A stretch of DNA of 59,815 nucleotides from an uncultured Methylopila sp. (GCA_902168115.1 CABHPB010000001.1:1-59815), one strand, 5' to 3'; shown: positions 8,421 to 17,980, numbered from the stretch's first letter. Numbers and translations are program-made. The notes: generated from the letters alone by a model not told the origin.

Positions 8421-10091
8421 ATGCGTATCAAAGGGAAGATTCTTTCGGTCGTGGCCGGCCTCGGGGCGGTGGCGCTGGCTTTGGCCGGCGTCGGGCTCTA
8501 CAGCCTGACGACCTTCAACGGGGCGTATCAGGCCTCCGAACAGGCCTTCATCCGCGCCGGATACAGCGAGCGGCTGAACAGGCTTGTGACCGCCGTCGTG
8601 ATGGACGCGCGCGGCATCTACGCCGCCGAAAAATCCGCCGACGCCAAGAAGTTCGGCGAGGGCGTGATGGCCTCGCTCGACCAGATCGACGATCTGCTCA
8701 AGACCTGGGACCCGATCGTCCCGGCCGACGACCGCGCGATGTTCGACGCCGTGAAGCGCGACGCGGGCACGTTCCGCACGTTCCGGAGCGAGACCGTGCG
8801 TCTCGCCGCCGAGGTGTCGCCGCAGGCGGCCAACGAGCAGGGCAACAACGAGCAGAACCGCTCGAACCGCAAGGCCTTCCAGACCAGCATCGACGCCCTG
8901 AAGGCGGCGGGCCTGGAGGACCAGCAGGAAGCGACCGCGCGCGCCAAGGCCGTCTATGACGAGGCCTTCATGCTGCTCGGCCTCGTGACGCTGATCGGCG
9001 TCGGCGGCGCGCTCGTCGCCGCCGCAATCTTCGCGCAGCGCAAGATCGCAAGCCCGCTCACCCAGGTCTCCGGCGCCATCGAGGCGCTCGCCCGCGGCGA
9101 GCGTGTCTCGATCCCGCAGACGGCCGCCCGCGACGAGATCGGCGAGATCTGGCGCGGCATGTCGGTGTTCGCGAAGGCGATGGAGGAGACCGAGCACATG
9201 CGCGCCGCCGAGGCCGACGCCGAGAAGTCGCGCGTCGCGGCGCGTCGCGCCGAGATGGCCCAGGTGGCGAGCCGGTTCGAGAACGCCGTCGGCGCGATGG
9301 TCACCGACCTCGCATCGTCGGCCCGGGGCATGGATTCGGCGGCCGGCGATCTCGCCGCTTCCGCCCAGCAGGCGCGGACGCAGTCCGAGTCGGTGGTGAA
9401 CGCCGCCGCCGAGACCGCGGCCAATGTGCAGGCCGTCGCGGCCGCCACGGAAGAGCTGTCCGCCACTGCGCGCGAGGTCGGCTCGCAGGCGATCGCCGCC
9501 ACCGACGTCGCGGCCGCCGCCGTCGAGAACGTTCGCAAGGCGCGCCAGCGCGTCGAGGAGCTCGACCGCGGCTCGCAGAAGATCGGCGAGTTCGTGCGCC
9601 TGATCCAGGAGATCGCCGGCCAGACCAACCTGCTCGCGCTCAACGCGACGATCGAGGCGGCCCGCGCCGGCGAGAGCGGCCGCGGCTTCGCGGTGGTCGC
9701 CTCCGAGGTCAAGAGCCTCGCCGACCAGACGGCGCGCGCGACCGAGGAGATCACCGCCCAGATGGGCGCGATCCAGTCGGCCTCGAGCGACACCGTCCAC
9801 GCGATCCAGGACATCGACCGGGTCATCGCCCGCGTGCACGAGATCGCGGTCAGCGTCTCGGCCGCGGTCGAGGAGCAGCACGCCGCGACCAGCGAGATCG
9901 CCCGCAACGTCAGCCAGGCCGCCCAAGGCACCCAGCGGGTGACCGACGAGATGGCCCAGATGCAGCAGGCGGCCAACGGCGCGGGCGCGGGCGCCGCCCA
10001 GATGCGGTCCTCGGCCGGCGAACTCGCCGACCGCGCGGGGATGCTCGGTCGTCAGGTCGACGGCTTCCTCAGGGACGTGCGCGCGTCCTGA
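8421..10091 (+). CDS. Methyl-accepting chemotaxis protein
   Basis: This 556-residue chemoreceptor has a first membrane helix at about residues 8-28 and a short all-helical periplasmic domain. A second membrane helix (about 183-204) follows, then a HAMP domain (about 205-258) and a long cytoplasmic signalling coiled coil. The kinase-binding hairpin tip is at about residues 398-425 ([20 protein letters not shown]). There is no CheR/CheB-binding pentapeptide at the C-terminus, which is [10 protein letters not shown]. The ligand is unknown. The start is the ATG before [10 protein letters not shown], since upstream codons would place charge before the membrane helix. Confidence 0.95.
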   Translation: MRIKGKILSVVAGLGAVALALAGVGLYSLTTFNGAYQASEQAFIRAGYSERLNRLVTAVVMDARGIYAAEKSADAKKFGEGVMASLDQIDDLLKTWDPIVPADDRAMFDAVKRDAGTFRTFRSETVRLAAEVSPQAANEQGNNEQNRSNRKAFQTSIDALKAAGLEDQQEATARAKAVYDEAFMLLGLVTLIGVGGALVAAAIFAQRKIASPLTQVSGAIEALARGERVSIPQTAARDEIGEIWRGMSVFAKAMEETEHMRAAEADAEKSRVAARRAEMAQVASRFENAVGAMVTDLASSARGMDSAAGDLAASAQQARTQSESVVNAAAETAANVQAVAAATEELSATAREVGSQAIAATDVAAAAVENVRKARQRVEELDRGSQKIGEFVRLIQEIAGQTNLLALNATIEAARAGESGRGFAVVASEVKSLADQTARATEEITAQMGAIQSASSDTVHAIQDIDRVIARVHEIAVSVSAAVEEQHAATSEIARNVSQAAQGTQRVTDEMAQMQQAANGAGAGAAQMRSSAGELADRAGMLGRQVDGFLRDVRAS

Positions 10092-10094
10092 CGA

Positions 10095-11348
10095 TCAACG
10101 GGCTTGCGCTGGAGCGGCTTGCGCCCGCTCCAGCGCAAGCGAAACCAGCAGCACGGCGAGGCCGCCGAGCGCGAGGATCATCCCGACCCATCCGGGCGAG
10201 GTCCAGCCGTAGCCGGCCGCGATGGCGAGCCCGCCGAGCCACGCCCCGATCGCGTTCGCGACGTTGAAGGCGGAGTGGTTGAGCGCCGCCGCCAGCGTCT
10301 GGGCGTCGCCGGCGACGTCCATCAGCCGGGTCTGCAGCGCCGGCCCCATCGCGATGCAGCAGCCGATCAGGAACAGGTTGACGCCGGCCGTCCACGGATT
10401 GGCCGAGGCCAGCGTGAACAGGCCGAGCGCCGCCGCGCTCCAGACGAGGCAGCCGACCATCGTCGCCTTCAGCGCCCGGTCGGACAGCCAGCCGCCGGCG
10501 ATGTTGCCCGCGATCATGCCGAGACCGAGCACAGACAGCATGGCCGGGACCAGTCCGAGCGGCAGGCCCGACACCTCGGTCAGCGTCGGCGAGATGTACG
10601 AGTAGACGGCGAAGATGCCGCCGAAGCCGATGGCGGCGACGCCGAGCGTCAGCCAGACCTGGAGCTTGCCGAGGGCGCTGAGTTCGCGCAGCGGGCTCGC
10701 CTCGGCCGAGGGACGCACCTCCGGCGTCGTCAGCCGGATCAGCAGGGCGGTGAGGGCGGCGAGCGCGGAGACCGCGAAGAAGGTCGCCCGCCACCCGAAG
10801 GTCTGGCCGAGCCATGTCGCCGCCGGCACCCCGACCACGTTCGCGATGCTGAGGCCGAGCAGCACGTTGCCGACCGCCTGCGCGCGCTTGTTCGCGGGCA
10901 CCATGGAGGCCGCGAACAGCATGGCGACGCCGAAATAGGCCCCGTGCGGCAGCCCCGCGACGAAGCGGGCCGCCACCACCGAAAGATAATCCGGCGCGAG
11001 CGCGCTCAGCGCGTTGCCGGCGAGGTAGAACAGCATCAGCCCGATCAGCAGCGCGCGGCGCGGCGCGCGCGCCATGGCGACCGCAATCAGCGGCGCCCCG
11101 ACCGTCACGCCGACGGCGTAGGCCGAGATCATGTGCCCGGCGACCGGGATGCTCACGCGGACGCTTTCGGCGACCTGCGGCAGCACGCCCATCGAGGCGA
11201 ACTCGCCGGTCCCGATGGCCAGGCCCCCCATCCCGAGCGCCATCTGCGCGATCGCGGCGCCGTAGGGCGCGGTGACCGGGATGAGCGGGGAGGCGGGTTC
11301 GGGCGCGGCGAGATCGGCCGTCGCGCAGCAGTCGGATGCGCTCGTCAT
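10095..11348 (-). CDS. MFS exporter, DHA1 (AraJ/YdhP-like) family
   Basis: The 417-residue protein has twelve predicted membrane helices and belongs to the drug:H+ antiporter-1 group of the major facilitator superfamily. The N-terminal half shows GMGGLAIGTGEFASMGVLP and FVAGLPHGAYFGVA, both typical of the AraJ/YdhP-like exporters of sugars, purines or drugs. The substrate cannot be told from sequence. The gene converges on the chemoreceptor with three bases between stop codons, and a strong hairpin lies inside its last codons. Confidence 0.9.
   Translation of the reverse strand: MTSASDCCATADLAAPEPASPLIPVTAPYGAAIAQMALGMGGLAIGTGEFASMGVLPQVAESVRVSIPVAGHMISAYAVGVTVGAPLIAVAMARAPRRALLIGLMLFYLAGNALSALAPDYLSVVAARFVAGLPHGAYFGVAMLFAASMVPANKRAQAVGNVLLGLSIANVVGVPAATWLGQTFGWRATFFAVSALAALTALLIRLTTPEVRPSAEASPLRELSALGKLQVWLTLGVAAIGFGGIFAVYSYISPTLTEVSGLPLGLVPAMLSVLGLGMIAGNIAGGWLSDRALKATMVGCLVWSAAALGLFTLASANPWTAGVNLFLIGCCIAMGPALQTRLMDVAGDAQTLAAALNHSAFNVANAIGAWLGGLAIAAGYGWTSPGWVGMILALGGLAVLLVSLALERAQAAPAQAR
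10102..10140. terminator. Hairpin inside 3' end of MFS gene, probable bidirectional terminator
   Basis: Two perfect 16-base arms (10102-10117 and 10125-10140) flank a 7-base loop, forming a very stable stem. It lies within the last codons of the MFS gene (ALERAQAAPAQAR), just past the stop of the convergent chemoreceptor gene. No T-run follows on either strand, so it could terminate both transcripts only with help, or block read-through. Confidence 0.5.
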
Positions 11349-11529
11349 GAAATCTACGGATGCTTATCTGTGATCGAAGCGTCCAAGCTGGCCAGCACGG
11401 CGCTTCGCTGCAATGCAGCGAGGCGCATGCCGGCCATGCGGGAACGCAAATCTGTGGGTGGTTCGCGGGCGAAGGCGCCCGGCCGGCCGCAAACGGACTA
11501 TGGTGGCGCCACACCACCGCGGAACGACC

Positions 11530-12324
11530 ATGCAGGCCTATCTCGACCTTCTCCGCCGCATCCTCGACGAGGGCGCCGTCAAGGACGACCGCACCGGAAC
11601 CGGCACGCTGTCCGTGTTCGGCGCGCAGATGCGGTTCGACCTGACGCAGGGGTTTCCGCTCGTCACCACCAAGCGGCTGCACATCCGCTCGATCGTCCAC
11701 GAGCTGATCTGGTTCCTGCAGGGCGACACCAATGTGGGCTACCTCCAGGAAAACGGCGTCACGATCTGGGACGAGTGGGCCGACGCGGAGGGGAACCTCG
11801 GCCCGGTCTACGGAAAGCAGTGGCGGTCATGGGCGGCGCCGGACGGCCGCACGATCGACCAGTTCGGCGACGTGCTGGCCGAGCTGAAGCGCAATCCCTC
11901 CTCGCGCAGGCTCGTCGTCTCGGCGTGGAACCCCGCCGACCTGCCGGACATGGCGCTCGCGCCCTGCCACTGCCTGTTCCAGTTCTTCGTCTCGGAGGGG
12001 CGGCTGTCCTGCCAGCTCTACCAGCGGTCGGCGGACGTCTTCCTCGGCGTGCCGTTCAACATCGCGTCCTACGCGCTGCTCACCCATCTCGTGGCGCGCG
12101 ACGCCGGGCTTCAGGTCGGCGACTTCGTCCACACGCTCGGCGACGCCCACCTCTACCTCAACCATGTCGACCAGGCGCGCGAGCAGCTGACGCGTGAGCC
12201 GCGTCCGCTGCCGACGCTGCGGCTCAATCCGGCGGTCCGCTCGATCTTCGACGTCCGCTACGACGACATCGTGATCGAGGGCTACGACCCGCATCCCGCG
12301 ATCAAGGCGCCGATCGCGGTTTGA
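11530..12324 (+). CDS. thyA: Thymidylate synthase
   Basis: ThyA methylates dUMP to dTMP using 5,10-methylenetetrahydrofolate, which is oxidised to dihydrofolate and recycled by the folA product three genes downstream. The protein has 264 residues, identical to the E. coli enzyme in length. It shows [12 protein letters not shown], the folate/dUMP site VYGKQWRSW and the catalytic cysteine segment [12 protein letters not shown] (Cys about 146). [20 protein letters not shown] follows. The start is the ATG for MQAYLDLL, which matches family N-termini. Confidence 0.98.
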   Translation: MQAYLDLLRRILDEGAVKDDRTGTGTLSVFGAQMRFDLTQGFPLVTTKRLHIRSIVHELIWFLQGDTNVGYLQENGVTIWDEWADAEGNLGPVYGKQWRSWAAPDGRTIDQFGDVLAELKRNPSSRRLVVSAWNPADLPDMALAPCHCLFQFFVSEGRLSCQLYQRSADVFLGVPFNIASYALLTHLVARDAGLQVGDFVHTLGDAHLYLNHVDQAREQLTREPRPLPTLRLNPAVRSIFDVRYDDIVIEGYDPHPAIKAPIAV

Positions 12325-12848
12325 GCCTTCTCCTTCGTCCCGCCGCGCCGGGCGATGAGGCGCTCGTCCTGTCGCTAGTGCGCGAACTCGCCGACTACGA
12401 GGAGCTCGCCCATCAGGTCGAGGCGACCGAGGCCGGGCTCGCGGAGGCGCTGTTCGGTCCTGCGCCGCGCGTGTTCTGCGACATCGCGGAGCATGACGGC
12501 GCGCCGGCCGGCTTCGCGCTCTGGTTCTATACCTTCTCGACCTTCCGCGGCCGCCACGGGATCTGGCTCGAGGACGTCTTCGTCAAGCCGGCGTCCCGCG
12601 GCCGGGGCATCGGCGGTGCGCTGCTGGAGCGGCTGGCGGCGCGCTGCGTCGCCGAAGGGCTCGGCCGGTTCGAGTGGTCGGTGCTGAACTGGAATGCGCC
12701 GTCGATCGCTTTCTACAAGTCCCTTGGGGCCGTAGCGATGGACGGCTGGACGATGTATCGCATGGATGGGGACGCGCTCGCGCGACTCGGTACGGGTGCA
12801 GCATCGCGCGCTGGGCGGCGCGCCGGGGACGAGGACGGGACGACATGA
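12321..12848 (+). CDS. GNAT family N-acetyltransferase
   Basis: This is a 175-residue acetyltransferase of the spermidine/diamine acetyltransferase-like group. The N-terminus ([21 protein letters not shown]) and [18 protein letters not shown] are typical. The acetyl-CoA loop is [15 protein letters not shown], and the C-terminal strand includes [15 protein letters not shown]. It starts with TTG overlapping the thyA stop codon, so it is translationally coupled to thyA. The acyl acceptor is unknown, with polyamines or small amines the family precedent. Confidence 0.9.
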   Translation: MSLLLRPAAPGDEALVLSLVRELADYEELAHQVEATEAGLAEALFGPAPRVFCDIAEHDGAPAGFALWFYTFSTFRGRHGIWLEDVFVKPASRGRGIGGALLERLAARCVAEGLGRFEWSVLNWNAPSIAFYKSLGAVAMDGWTMYRMDGDALARLGTGAASRAGRRAGDEDGTT

Positions 12849-13225
12849 GTTTCAGGGCATTCGCTTTGGCGGGCGCCGCGGCGGCGCTCGGCGCGACGCT
12901 GCTGGCGGGCGAGGCCGCGGCGCAGAGCACGGGGCAGGTCTATGCGCAGACCGAGCAGGCGCTGCGCGCCAAGCTCAAGTCCGCCTTCGCCGGCCAGCCG
13001 GCCCGTTTCGGCTTCGAGAATTTCCGCCGCCGCACCGACGGCAAGCAGGAGGCCGTCTGCGGCCAGGCCACGATCTATATCGGCCGCGACAAGCCGAAGC
13101 TCGTGCGCTTCGTCTACCGCTACAACTCCAGCGACGCCGCGATCGAGACGCTGGCGCCGGACGAGACCCGGACCGTGCAGGCTCTGTGGAACTCGCTGTG
13201 CCTGCGGGGCCAGAAGATCGAGTGA
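12845..13225 (+). CDS. Small secreted protein between GNAT and folA
   Basis: I recognise no named family. The 126-residue product has an N-terminal signal peptide ([27 protein letters not shown]) and a basic mature domain. Two cysteines (Cys in AVCGQATIYIG and in NSLCLRGQKIE) could form a disulfide in the periplasm. Its ATG overlaps the GNAT stop and its stop overlaps the folA GTG, so it sits inside a tightly coupled operon. Its place among folate-cycle genes is likely positional rather than functional. Confidence 0.8.
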   Translation: MSFRAFALAGAAAALGATLLAGEAAAQSTGQVYAQTEQALRAKLKSAFAGQPARFGFENFRRRTDGKQEAVCGQATIYIGRDKPKLVRFVYRYNSSDAAIETLAPDETRTVQALWNSLCLRGQKIE

Positions 13226-13740
13226 CCGTCCCGATCGCCATCGTCGCGGCCGTCGCCCGGAATGGGGTCATCGGCCGCGACAACGGACTGCCCTGGCGGC
13301 TGTCCAGCGACCTCAAGCGCTTCAAGGAGGTGACGATCGGCAAGCCGCTGATCGTCGGTCGCCGCAATCACGAGGCGATCGGGCGCCCGCTGCCGGGACG
13401 CCAGACCATCGTCATGACGCGTGACCGCGCCTTCAAGGAGGCGGGGGTCCACGTCGCGCACGACCTCGACGACGCGATCGGCCTTGGCGAGGCGCTCGCG
13501 GAGGAGATGGGCGCGGACGAGGTGATCTGCGCCGGCGGCGGCGAGATCTACAAGCTGTTCCTGCCGAAGTCGGCGCGGCTGCGCCTCACCGTGGTCGACG
13601 CCGAGGTCGACGGCGACGTCTATTTTCCGGACTATGACGATGCCAACTGGCGGGAAGTCTTCAGCGAGGATCATCCGAAGGGGCCTCGCGACGACCACGC
13701 CTTCACATACCGGGATCTCGTGCGCGTCCGCAGCGGTTGA
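13222..13740 (+). CDS. folA: Dihydrofolate reductase
   Basis: FolA reduces dihydrofolate to tetrahydrofolate with NADPH. The 172-residue protein shows the family motifs in order: IAIVAAVARNGVIGRDNGLPW (only the family core quoted in part), LKRFKEVTIGKPLIVGRR, and the NADPH-binding segment VICAGGGEIYKLFLP. The catalytic acidic residue is the Asp in the SSDLKRFKE stretch. Translation starts at a GTG that overlaps the previous stop. With thyA at the head of the same operon, it closes the dTMP-synthesis folate cycle. A trimethoprim-resistance reading is not warranted. Confidence 0.97.
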   Translation: MTVPIAIVAAVARNGVIGRDNGLPWRLSSDLKRFKEVTIGKPLIVGRRNHEAIGRPLPGRQTIVMTRDRAFKEAGVHVAHDLDDAIGLGEALAEEMGADEVICAGGGEIYKLFLPKSARLRLTVVDAEVDGDVYFPDYDDANWREVFSEDHPKGPRDDHAFTYRDLVRVRSG

Positions 13741-13912
13741 GCGTCATGTGATCGGGCCGTCATACGTTTGCGGTTGACGCCCCGCCGCGCGGCGCCGCAG
13801 TTGCGATGCGACGGCTGTCGGCCTTGCGTTGCGCGGGGTTCGCCCGGCTCATATATGCGGTCGCCGCCAAATGGCGCGACGGCCGCGTTCAGCGGGACCT
13901 TGAGGAGTTTAG

Positions 13913-15178
13913 ATGCCCTGGAGCAACCAGAGCGGCGGCGGCGGCGGAGGCGGCGGCGGTCCATGGCGCAACAATCCGGGCGGCCCCTGGGGCCAGGGCC
14001 CACAGCGGCCGAACAACGGCGGCGGCCCGCAGCCGCCTGACCTCGACGAGATGCTCCGCCGCGCGCAGGAGCGGTTCAAGGGCGTCCTGCCGGGCGGCAG
14101 CGGCGGCGGCAAGGGCGCGCTGGCGCTCGCGGCGGTCGCGCTGATCGCCTGGGGGCTCTCCGGCTTCTACCGCGTCGAGTTCGACGAGGAGGGCATCGTC
14201 CTGCGCTTCGGCGAATACGTTCGCACGACGCAGTCGGGCCTCAACTATCATCTGCCCTATCCGATCGAGACCGTGCTCACCCCGAAGGTGACGACGCCGA
14301 ACTCGATCGATGTCGGCATGCGGTCCTCGGCCGGGGCCGCCGGCACGCGCGCCGGCCCGAACCGCGAGGTGCCGCAGGAGAGCCTGATGCTCACCGGCGA
14401 CGGCAACATCGTCGACGTCAACTTCTCGGTCGTGTGGGTGATCAAGCCGCCGAACGCCGCCAGCGGCGAGCCGAGCGGCGCTGCGAACTACCTGTTCAAG
14501 CTGCAGAACCCCGAAGGCACGGTGAAGGCGGTCGCCGAGAGCGCGATGCGCGAGGTCGTCGGCCGCTCGCGGCTCCAGCAGATCCTCACCGAAGGCACGC
14601 CCGAGACCGACGCCCCGGCGCAGCCGGCGGCGCCCGGCGCCGCCGCGCCCGAGCCGGTGAAGCCCGTCGAGGGCAAGCTCTCGGCCGAGGCGACGGCGGC
14701 CGCGGTGCGCGAGGTGATGCAGAAGACGCTCGACAGCTACGAGTCCGGCATCCTGATCCGATCGGTGCAGCTGCAGAAGATCGCGCCTCCGGGCGAGGTC
14801 ATCGGCGCCTTCCGCGAGGTCCAGGCCGCGCAGTCCGACCGCCAGACGGCGATCAACAAGGCGCAGGGCTACGCCAACAGCGTCGTTCCGGGCGCCCGAG
14901 GCAAGGCCGTGCAGACGGTGCAGGCGGCCGAAGGCTTCAAGGCCTCCGCGATCGCCGAGGCGCAGGGCCAGGCCTCGCGCTTCAGCCAGGTCGTGACCGA
15001 GTACAAGAAGGCCCCGGAAGTCACCCGCGAACGGATCTTCCTCGAGACCATGGAGCGCGTCTACGGAAGCGTCGACAAGGTCATCATCGACCAGAAGGCG
15101 TCGGGCCAGGGCGTCGTGCCCTACCTGCCGCTCGAACAGCAGCCTGCGCGCCCCGCGCAGCGCAGCGTCGCGCCGTAA
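13913..15178 (+). CDS. hflK: FtsH protease modulator HflK
   Basis: HflK and HflC form a membrane complex of SPFH proteins that surrounds the FtsH protease and limits its access to substrates. This 421-residue protein has a Gly- and Pro-rich cytosolic N-terminus (residues 3-60). One membrane helix follows at about residues 66-84, then a periplasmic SPFH domain (VEFDEEGIVLRFGEYVRT), a Glu/Ala-rich coiled coil and a Pro/Ala tail. An unusual Ala/Pro-rich insert (APAQPAAPGAAAPEP) interrupts the SPFH domain near residue 240. GAGGAG-type spacing precedes the ATG. hflC starts 13 bases downstream. Confidence 0.96.
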   Translation: MPWSNQSGGGGGGGGGPWRNNPGGPWGQGPQRPNNGGGPQPPDLDEMLRRAQERFKGVLPGGSGGGKGALALAAVALIAWGLSGFYRVEFDEEGIVLRFGEYVRTTQSGLNYHLPYPIETVLTPKVTTPNSIDVGMRSSAGAAGTRAGPNREVPQESLMLTGDGNIVDVNFSVVWVIKPPNAASGEPSGAANYLFKLQNPEGTVKAVAESAMREVVGRSRLQQILTEGTPETDAPAQPAAPGAAAPEPVKPVEGKLSAEATAAAVREVMQKTLDSYESGILIRSVQLQKIAPPGEVIGAFREVQAAQSDRQTAINKAQGYANSVVPGARGKAVQTVQAAEGFKASAIAEAQGQASRFSQVVTEYKKAPEVTRERIFLETMERVYGSVDKVIIDQKASGQGVVPYLPLEQQPARPAQRSVAP

Positions 15179-15190
15179 GGGGAGGGCTCC

Positions 15191-16087
15191 ATGAACAGCA
15201 ATATCCTCGGCGGCTTCCTCGGCGTGGTCGCCCTTGCGGCCGCGGTCGTGGCCTACAGCGCCTTCTACCAGGTCAACCAGAACGAGAACGCCATCGTGCT
15301 GCGCTTCGGCCAGCCGGTCGCGACCGTGACCACCCCGGGCCTCCACGTGAAGGCGCCCTTCATCGAGAGCGTGAACCGCATCGACAAGCGGATCCTCGAC
15401 CTCGACATCCCCGAGCGCGAGGCGACGGCGAGCGACCAGCAGCGCCTCGTGGTCGACGCCTTCGCTCGCTACAAGATCACCGACCCGCTGAAGTTCCAGC
15501 TGTCGGCGGTCACCGTCGACCGCGCCAACGTGTTCCTGAGCCAGATGCTGCAGGACGCGTTGCTCGAGGCGATCCGTTCCTCCACCTTCCAGCAGGTGGT
15601 GCGCGAGCGCCGCGACCAGATCATGGCCCGCATCCGGGACCAGGCGAACAAGCAGGCCGGCGGCTTCGGCATCCAGATCGTCGACGTGCGGATCCGCCGG
15701 GCGGACCTGCCGGAGCAGAACTCCAAGGCGGTGTTCGCCCGCATGGAGTCCGAGCGCGGACAGGAGGCGGCCCAGATCCGCGCCCGCGGCGCCGAGGAGG
15801 CGCAGGGCATCACCGCGCGCGCCGACCGCGACGTGCAGGTCCTCCTCGCCAACGCCGAGAGGGATGCGCAGGTGCTGCGCGGCCAGGGCGAGGCCGAGAA
15901 GACCCGCATCCTCGCCGAGGCCTTCGGCGGCGATGCGGAGTTCTTCGCCTTCTACCGCTCGATGCAGGCCTATGAGCAGTCGATGAAGACCGGCACGCGC
16001 TTCGTGCTCGCGCCCGACTCGCCGTTCTTCAGGTTCTTCGAGCAGCCGAACGGCTCTTCCGCGCAGGCGCCCGCGCCCGCCAGATGA
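15191..16087 (+). CDS. hflC: FtsH protease modulator HflC
   Basis: This 298-residue SPFH protein is the partner of HflK. One membrane helix at about residues 7-25 precedes the periplasmic SPFH domain (VNQNENAIVLRFGQPVATVT). RILDLDIPEREATASDQQRL and DVRIRRADLPEQNSKAVFARM are family hallmarks. The Ala-Glu-Arg coiled coil is followed by FFAFYRSMQAYEQSM and a short Ser/Ala/Pro tail. A strong GGAGGG precedes its ATG. Its stop overlaps the downstream DUF2065 start. Confidence 0.97.
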   Translation: MNSNILGGFLGVVALAAAVVAYSAFYQVNQNENAIVLRFGQPVATVTTPGLHVKAPFIESVNRIDKRILDLDIPEREATASDQQRLVVDAFARYKITDPLKFQLSAVTVDRANVFLSQMLQDALLEAIRSSTFQQVVRERRDQIMARIRDQANKQAGGFGIQIVDVRIRRADLPEQNSKAVFARMESERGQEAAQIRARGAEEAQGITARADRDVQVLLANAERDAQVLRGQGEAEKTRILAEAFGGDAEFFAFYRSMQAYEQSMKTGTRFVLAPDSPFFRFFEQPNGSSAQAPAPAR

Positions 16088-16269
16088 GCGACCTTGTCGC
16101 CGCGCTCGGGCTCGTGCTCGCGATCGAGGGTCTCCTCTTCGCGGGCTTCCCCGGCGCGGCGAGACGAGCCGGAGAGAACCTCCTCTCGACGCCGGAGCCG
16201 ACGCTGCGCGTCATCGGAGTCGTCTCCGCCGTAATCGGCGTCGGGATCGTCTGGCTGGTCAGAGGGTAG
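16084..16269 (+). CDS. DUF2065 small membrane protein
   Basis: This 61-residue protein has two membrane helices, LVLAIEGLLFAGFPG and VIGVVSAVIGVGIVWLV. It matches the DUF2065 family, which recurrently follows hflC in proteobacteria and has no assigned function. Its ATG overlaps the hflC stop by four bases. The constant linkage suggests it belongs to the HflKC-FtsH complex, which is inference. Confidence 0.88.
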   Translation: MSDLVAALGLVLAIEGLLFAGFPGAARRAGENLLSTPEPTLRVIGVVSAVIGVGIVWLVRG

Positions 16270-16273
16270 GCGT

Positions 16274-16403
16274 CTCTTGTCCCGGCCGAAGAGCCGGGAC
16301 CCAGAGCCGCTGCGATTGCCAAGACGGGCGACGATCGTCTGGTCGAATTCTTCTCTGGAATCCGCCGCGCGTCTGGGTCCCGGCTCTTCGGCCGGGACAA
16401 GAG
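16274..16403. repeat. Perfect 32-bp inverted repeat (nested palindromes)
   Basis: The arms at 16274-16305 and 16372-16403 are perfect reverse complements, separated by 66 bases. Each arm is itself a hairpin with stem GTCCCGGC/GCCGGGAC around CGAAGA. A related element with the same core lies at 26233-26325. This is an intergenic palindromic repeat placed between DUF2065 and gabD; it may act as a transcription barrier. Confidence 0.85.
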
Positions 16404-16510
16404 GGGAAGGCCGGGACGAGGGGGGCGGCTCGCCCTATCTGCCCCCTCTGGCTTGCGACGGCGGGGCCGTGCTAAACCGCCGCCTCCCTCAAGACGGAGC
16501 CGGTCTCCCG

Positions 16511-17965
16511 ATGGACGGACTCGTACACCCAGACCTTCTGGTCGAGCGCTCTTACGTCGACGGCGCCTTCACCGGCGCGCCCGAGATCGACGTCACCGAC
16601 CCCGCCACCGGCGAGGTGGTCGGCCGTGTGCCCAATCTCGGCCGCGACGCCGCCGTCCAGGCGATCGAGGCGGCGCAGGCCGCGTTCAAGCCGTGGGCCG
16701 CGAAGCTGCCGAAGGAGCGCTCGGCGATCCTGCGGCGCTGGTTCGAGCTGATCATCGCCAACAAGGACGACCTCGCGCTCATCATGACGCGCGAACAGGG
16801 CAAGCCGCTCGCCGAGGCCAAGGGCGAGATCGACTACGCCGCCTCCTTCGTCGAATTCTACGCCGAGGAGGCCAAGCGCGTCTCCGGCGACACGCTGCCG
16901 ACCCACCGCGCCGACGCGCGCATCCTCGTGCTGCGCCAGCCGGCAGGCGTCGTCACGGCGATCACGCCGTGGAACTTCCCGGCGGCCATGATCACCCGCA
17001 AATGCGCGCCGGCGCTCGCGGTGGGCTGCACCTTCGTGGTCAAGCCCGCGATCGAGACGCCGCTGACAGCGCTGGCGCTCGCCAAGCTCGCGGACGAGGC
17101 GGGCGTGCCCAAGGGCGTGCTCTCGGTCATCACCGGGCAGGACGCCAAGGCTATCGGCGAGGTCTTCACGAGTCACCCGGCCGTGCGGGTCGTCTCCTTC
17201 ACCGGCTCTACCGAGGTCGGCAAGATCCTGATGCGGCAGGCCGCCTCGGGCGTGAAGCGCGTCGCGCTGGAGCTCGGCGGCAACGCGCCCTTCATCGTGT
17301 TCGACGACGCCGACCTCGACGCGGCCGTCGAGGGCGCGATGGTCTCCAAGTATCGCAACATGGGCCAGACCTGCGTCTGCGCGAACCGCATCTACGTCCA
17401 GTCCAAGGTCTACGACGCCTTCGTCGAGAAGCTCGTGACGGCGGTCGGCCGGCTGAAGGTCGGAAAGGGCGTCGACGAGGGCGTGACGCAGGGTCCGCTG
17501 ATCACGCCCGACGCTATCGAGAAGGTCGAGCGGCATCTGAAGGACGCGACCGACAAGGGCGCGCGGGTGCTGGTCGGCGGGAAGCGCCATTCGCTCGGCG
17601 GCACCTTCTTCGAGCCGACGGTCGTCGCCGACGTCACGCAAGACATGGCGGTCGCCCGCGAGGAGACTTTCGGGCCGGTCGCGCCGATCTTCCGCTTCGA
17701 GAGTGAAGACGACGTCATCGGATACGCCAACGACACCGAGTTTGGTCTTGCCGCCTACTTCTATGCGCGGGACGTGGGGCGGGTCTTCCGCGTCGCGGAG
17801 GCTCTTGAATACGGCATGGTCGGCATCAACTCAGGCATCATCTCGACCGAGCTGGCGCCCTTCGGCGGCGTCAAGGAGAGCGGTCACGGCCGCGAGGGCT
17901 CGCAGCGCGGCGTCGACGAGTTCGTCGACATCAAATATCTGCTCGTCGCCGGACTCGGCGGCTGA
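16511..17965 (+). CDS. gabD: NAD(P)-dependent succinate-semialdehyde dehydrogenase
   Basis: The enzyme oxidises succinate semialdehyde to succinate. It has 484 residues, the normal length. It shows the aldehyde dehydrogenase fold with TPWNFPAAMITRKCAPALA and the Glu active-site region ELGGNAPFIVFDDADLD. The catalytic cysteine segment is NMGQTCVCANRIYVQ, which with its paired cysteine is characteristic of GabD rather than of other aldehyde dehydrogenases. The end PFGGVKESGHGREGS is also typical. The frame extends upstream through the inverted repeat, but the ATG at 16511 begins the conserved protein. Confidence 0.93.
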   Translation: MDGLVHPDLLVERSYVDGAFTGAPEIDVTDPATGEVVGRVPNLGRDAAVQAIEAAQAAFKPWAAKLPKERSAILRRWFELIIANKDDLALIMTREQGKPLAEAKGEIDYAASFVEFYAEEAKRVSGDTLPTHRADARILVLRQPAGVVTAITPWNFPAAMITRKCAPALAVGCTFVVKPAIETPLTALALAKLADEAGVPKGVLSVITGQDAKAIGEVFTSHPAVRVVSFTGSTEVGKILMRQAASGVKRVALELGGNAPFIVFDDADLDAAVEGAMVSKYRNMGQTCVCANRIYVQSKVYDAFVEKLVTAVGRLKVGKGVDEGVTQGPLITPDAIEKVERHLKDATDKGARVLVGGKRHSLGGTFFEPTVVADVTQDMAVAREETFGPVAPIFRFESEDDVIGYANDTEFGLAAYFYARDVGRVFRVAEALEYGMVGINSGIISTELAPFGGVKESGHGREGSQRGVDEFVDIKYLLVAGLGG

Positions 17966-17980
17966 AAGGAACGGGACGCC

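Noticed and set aside
8247-9926. 559-codon minus-strand frame opposite the chemoreceptor
   Set aside because: It is Arg, Gly and Asp-rich with no family character; long antisense frames are expected in high-GC genes, and the plus frame is a clear chemoreceptor.
10104-12197. 697-codon plus-strand frame through MFS and thyA
   Set aside because: It is extremely Arg-rich and covers genes with strong family matches in other frames.
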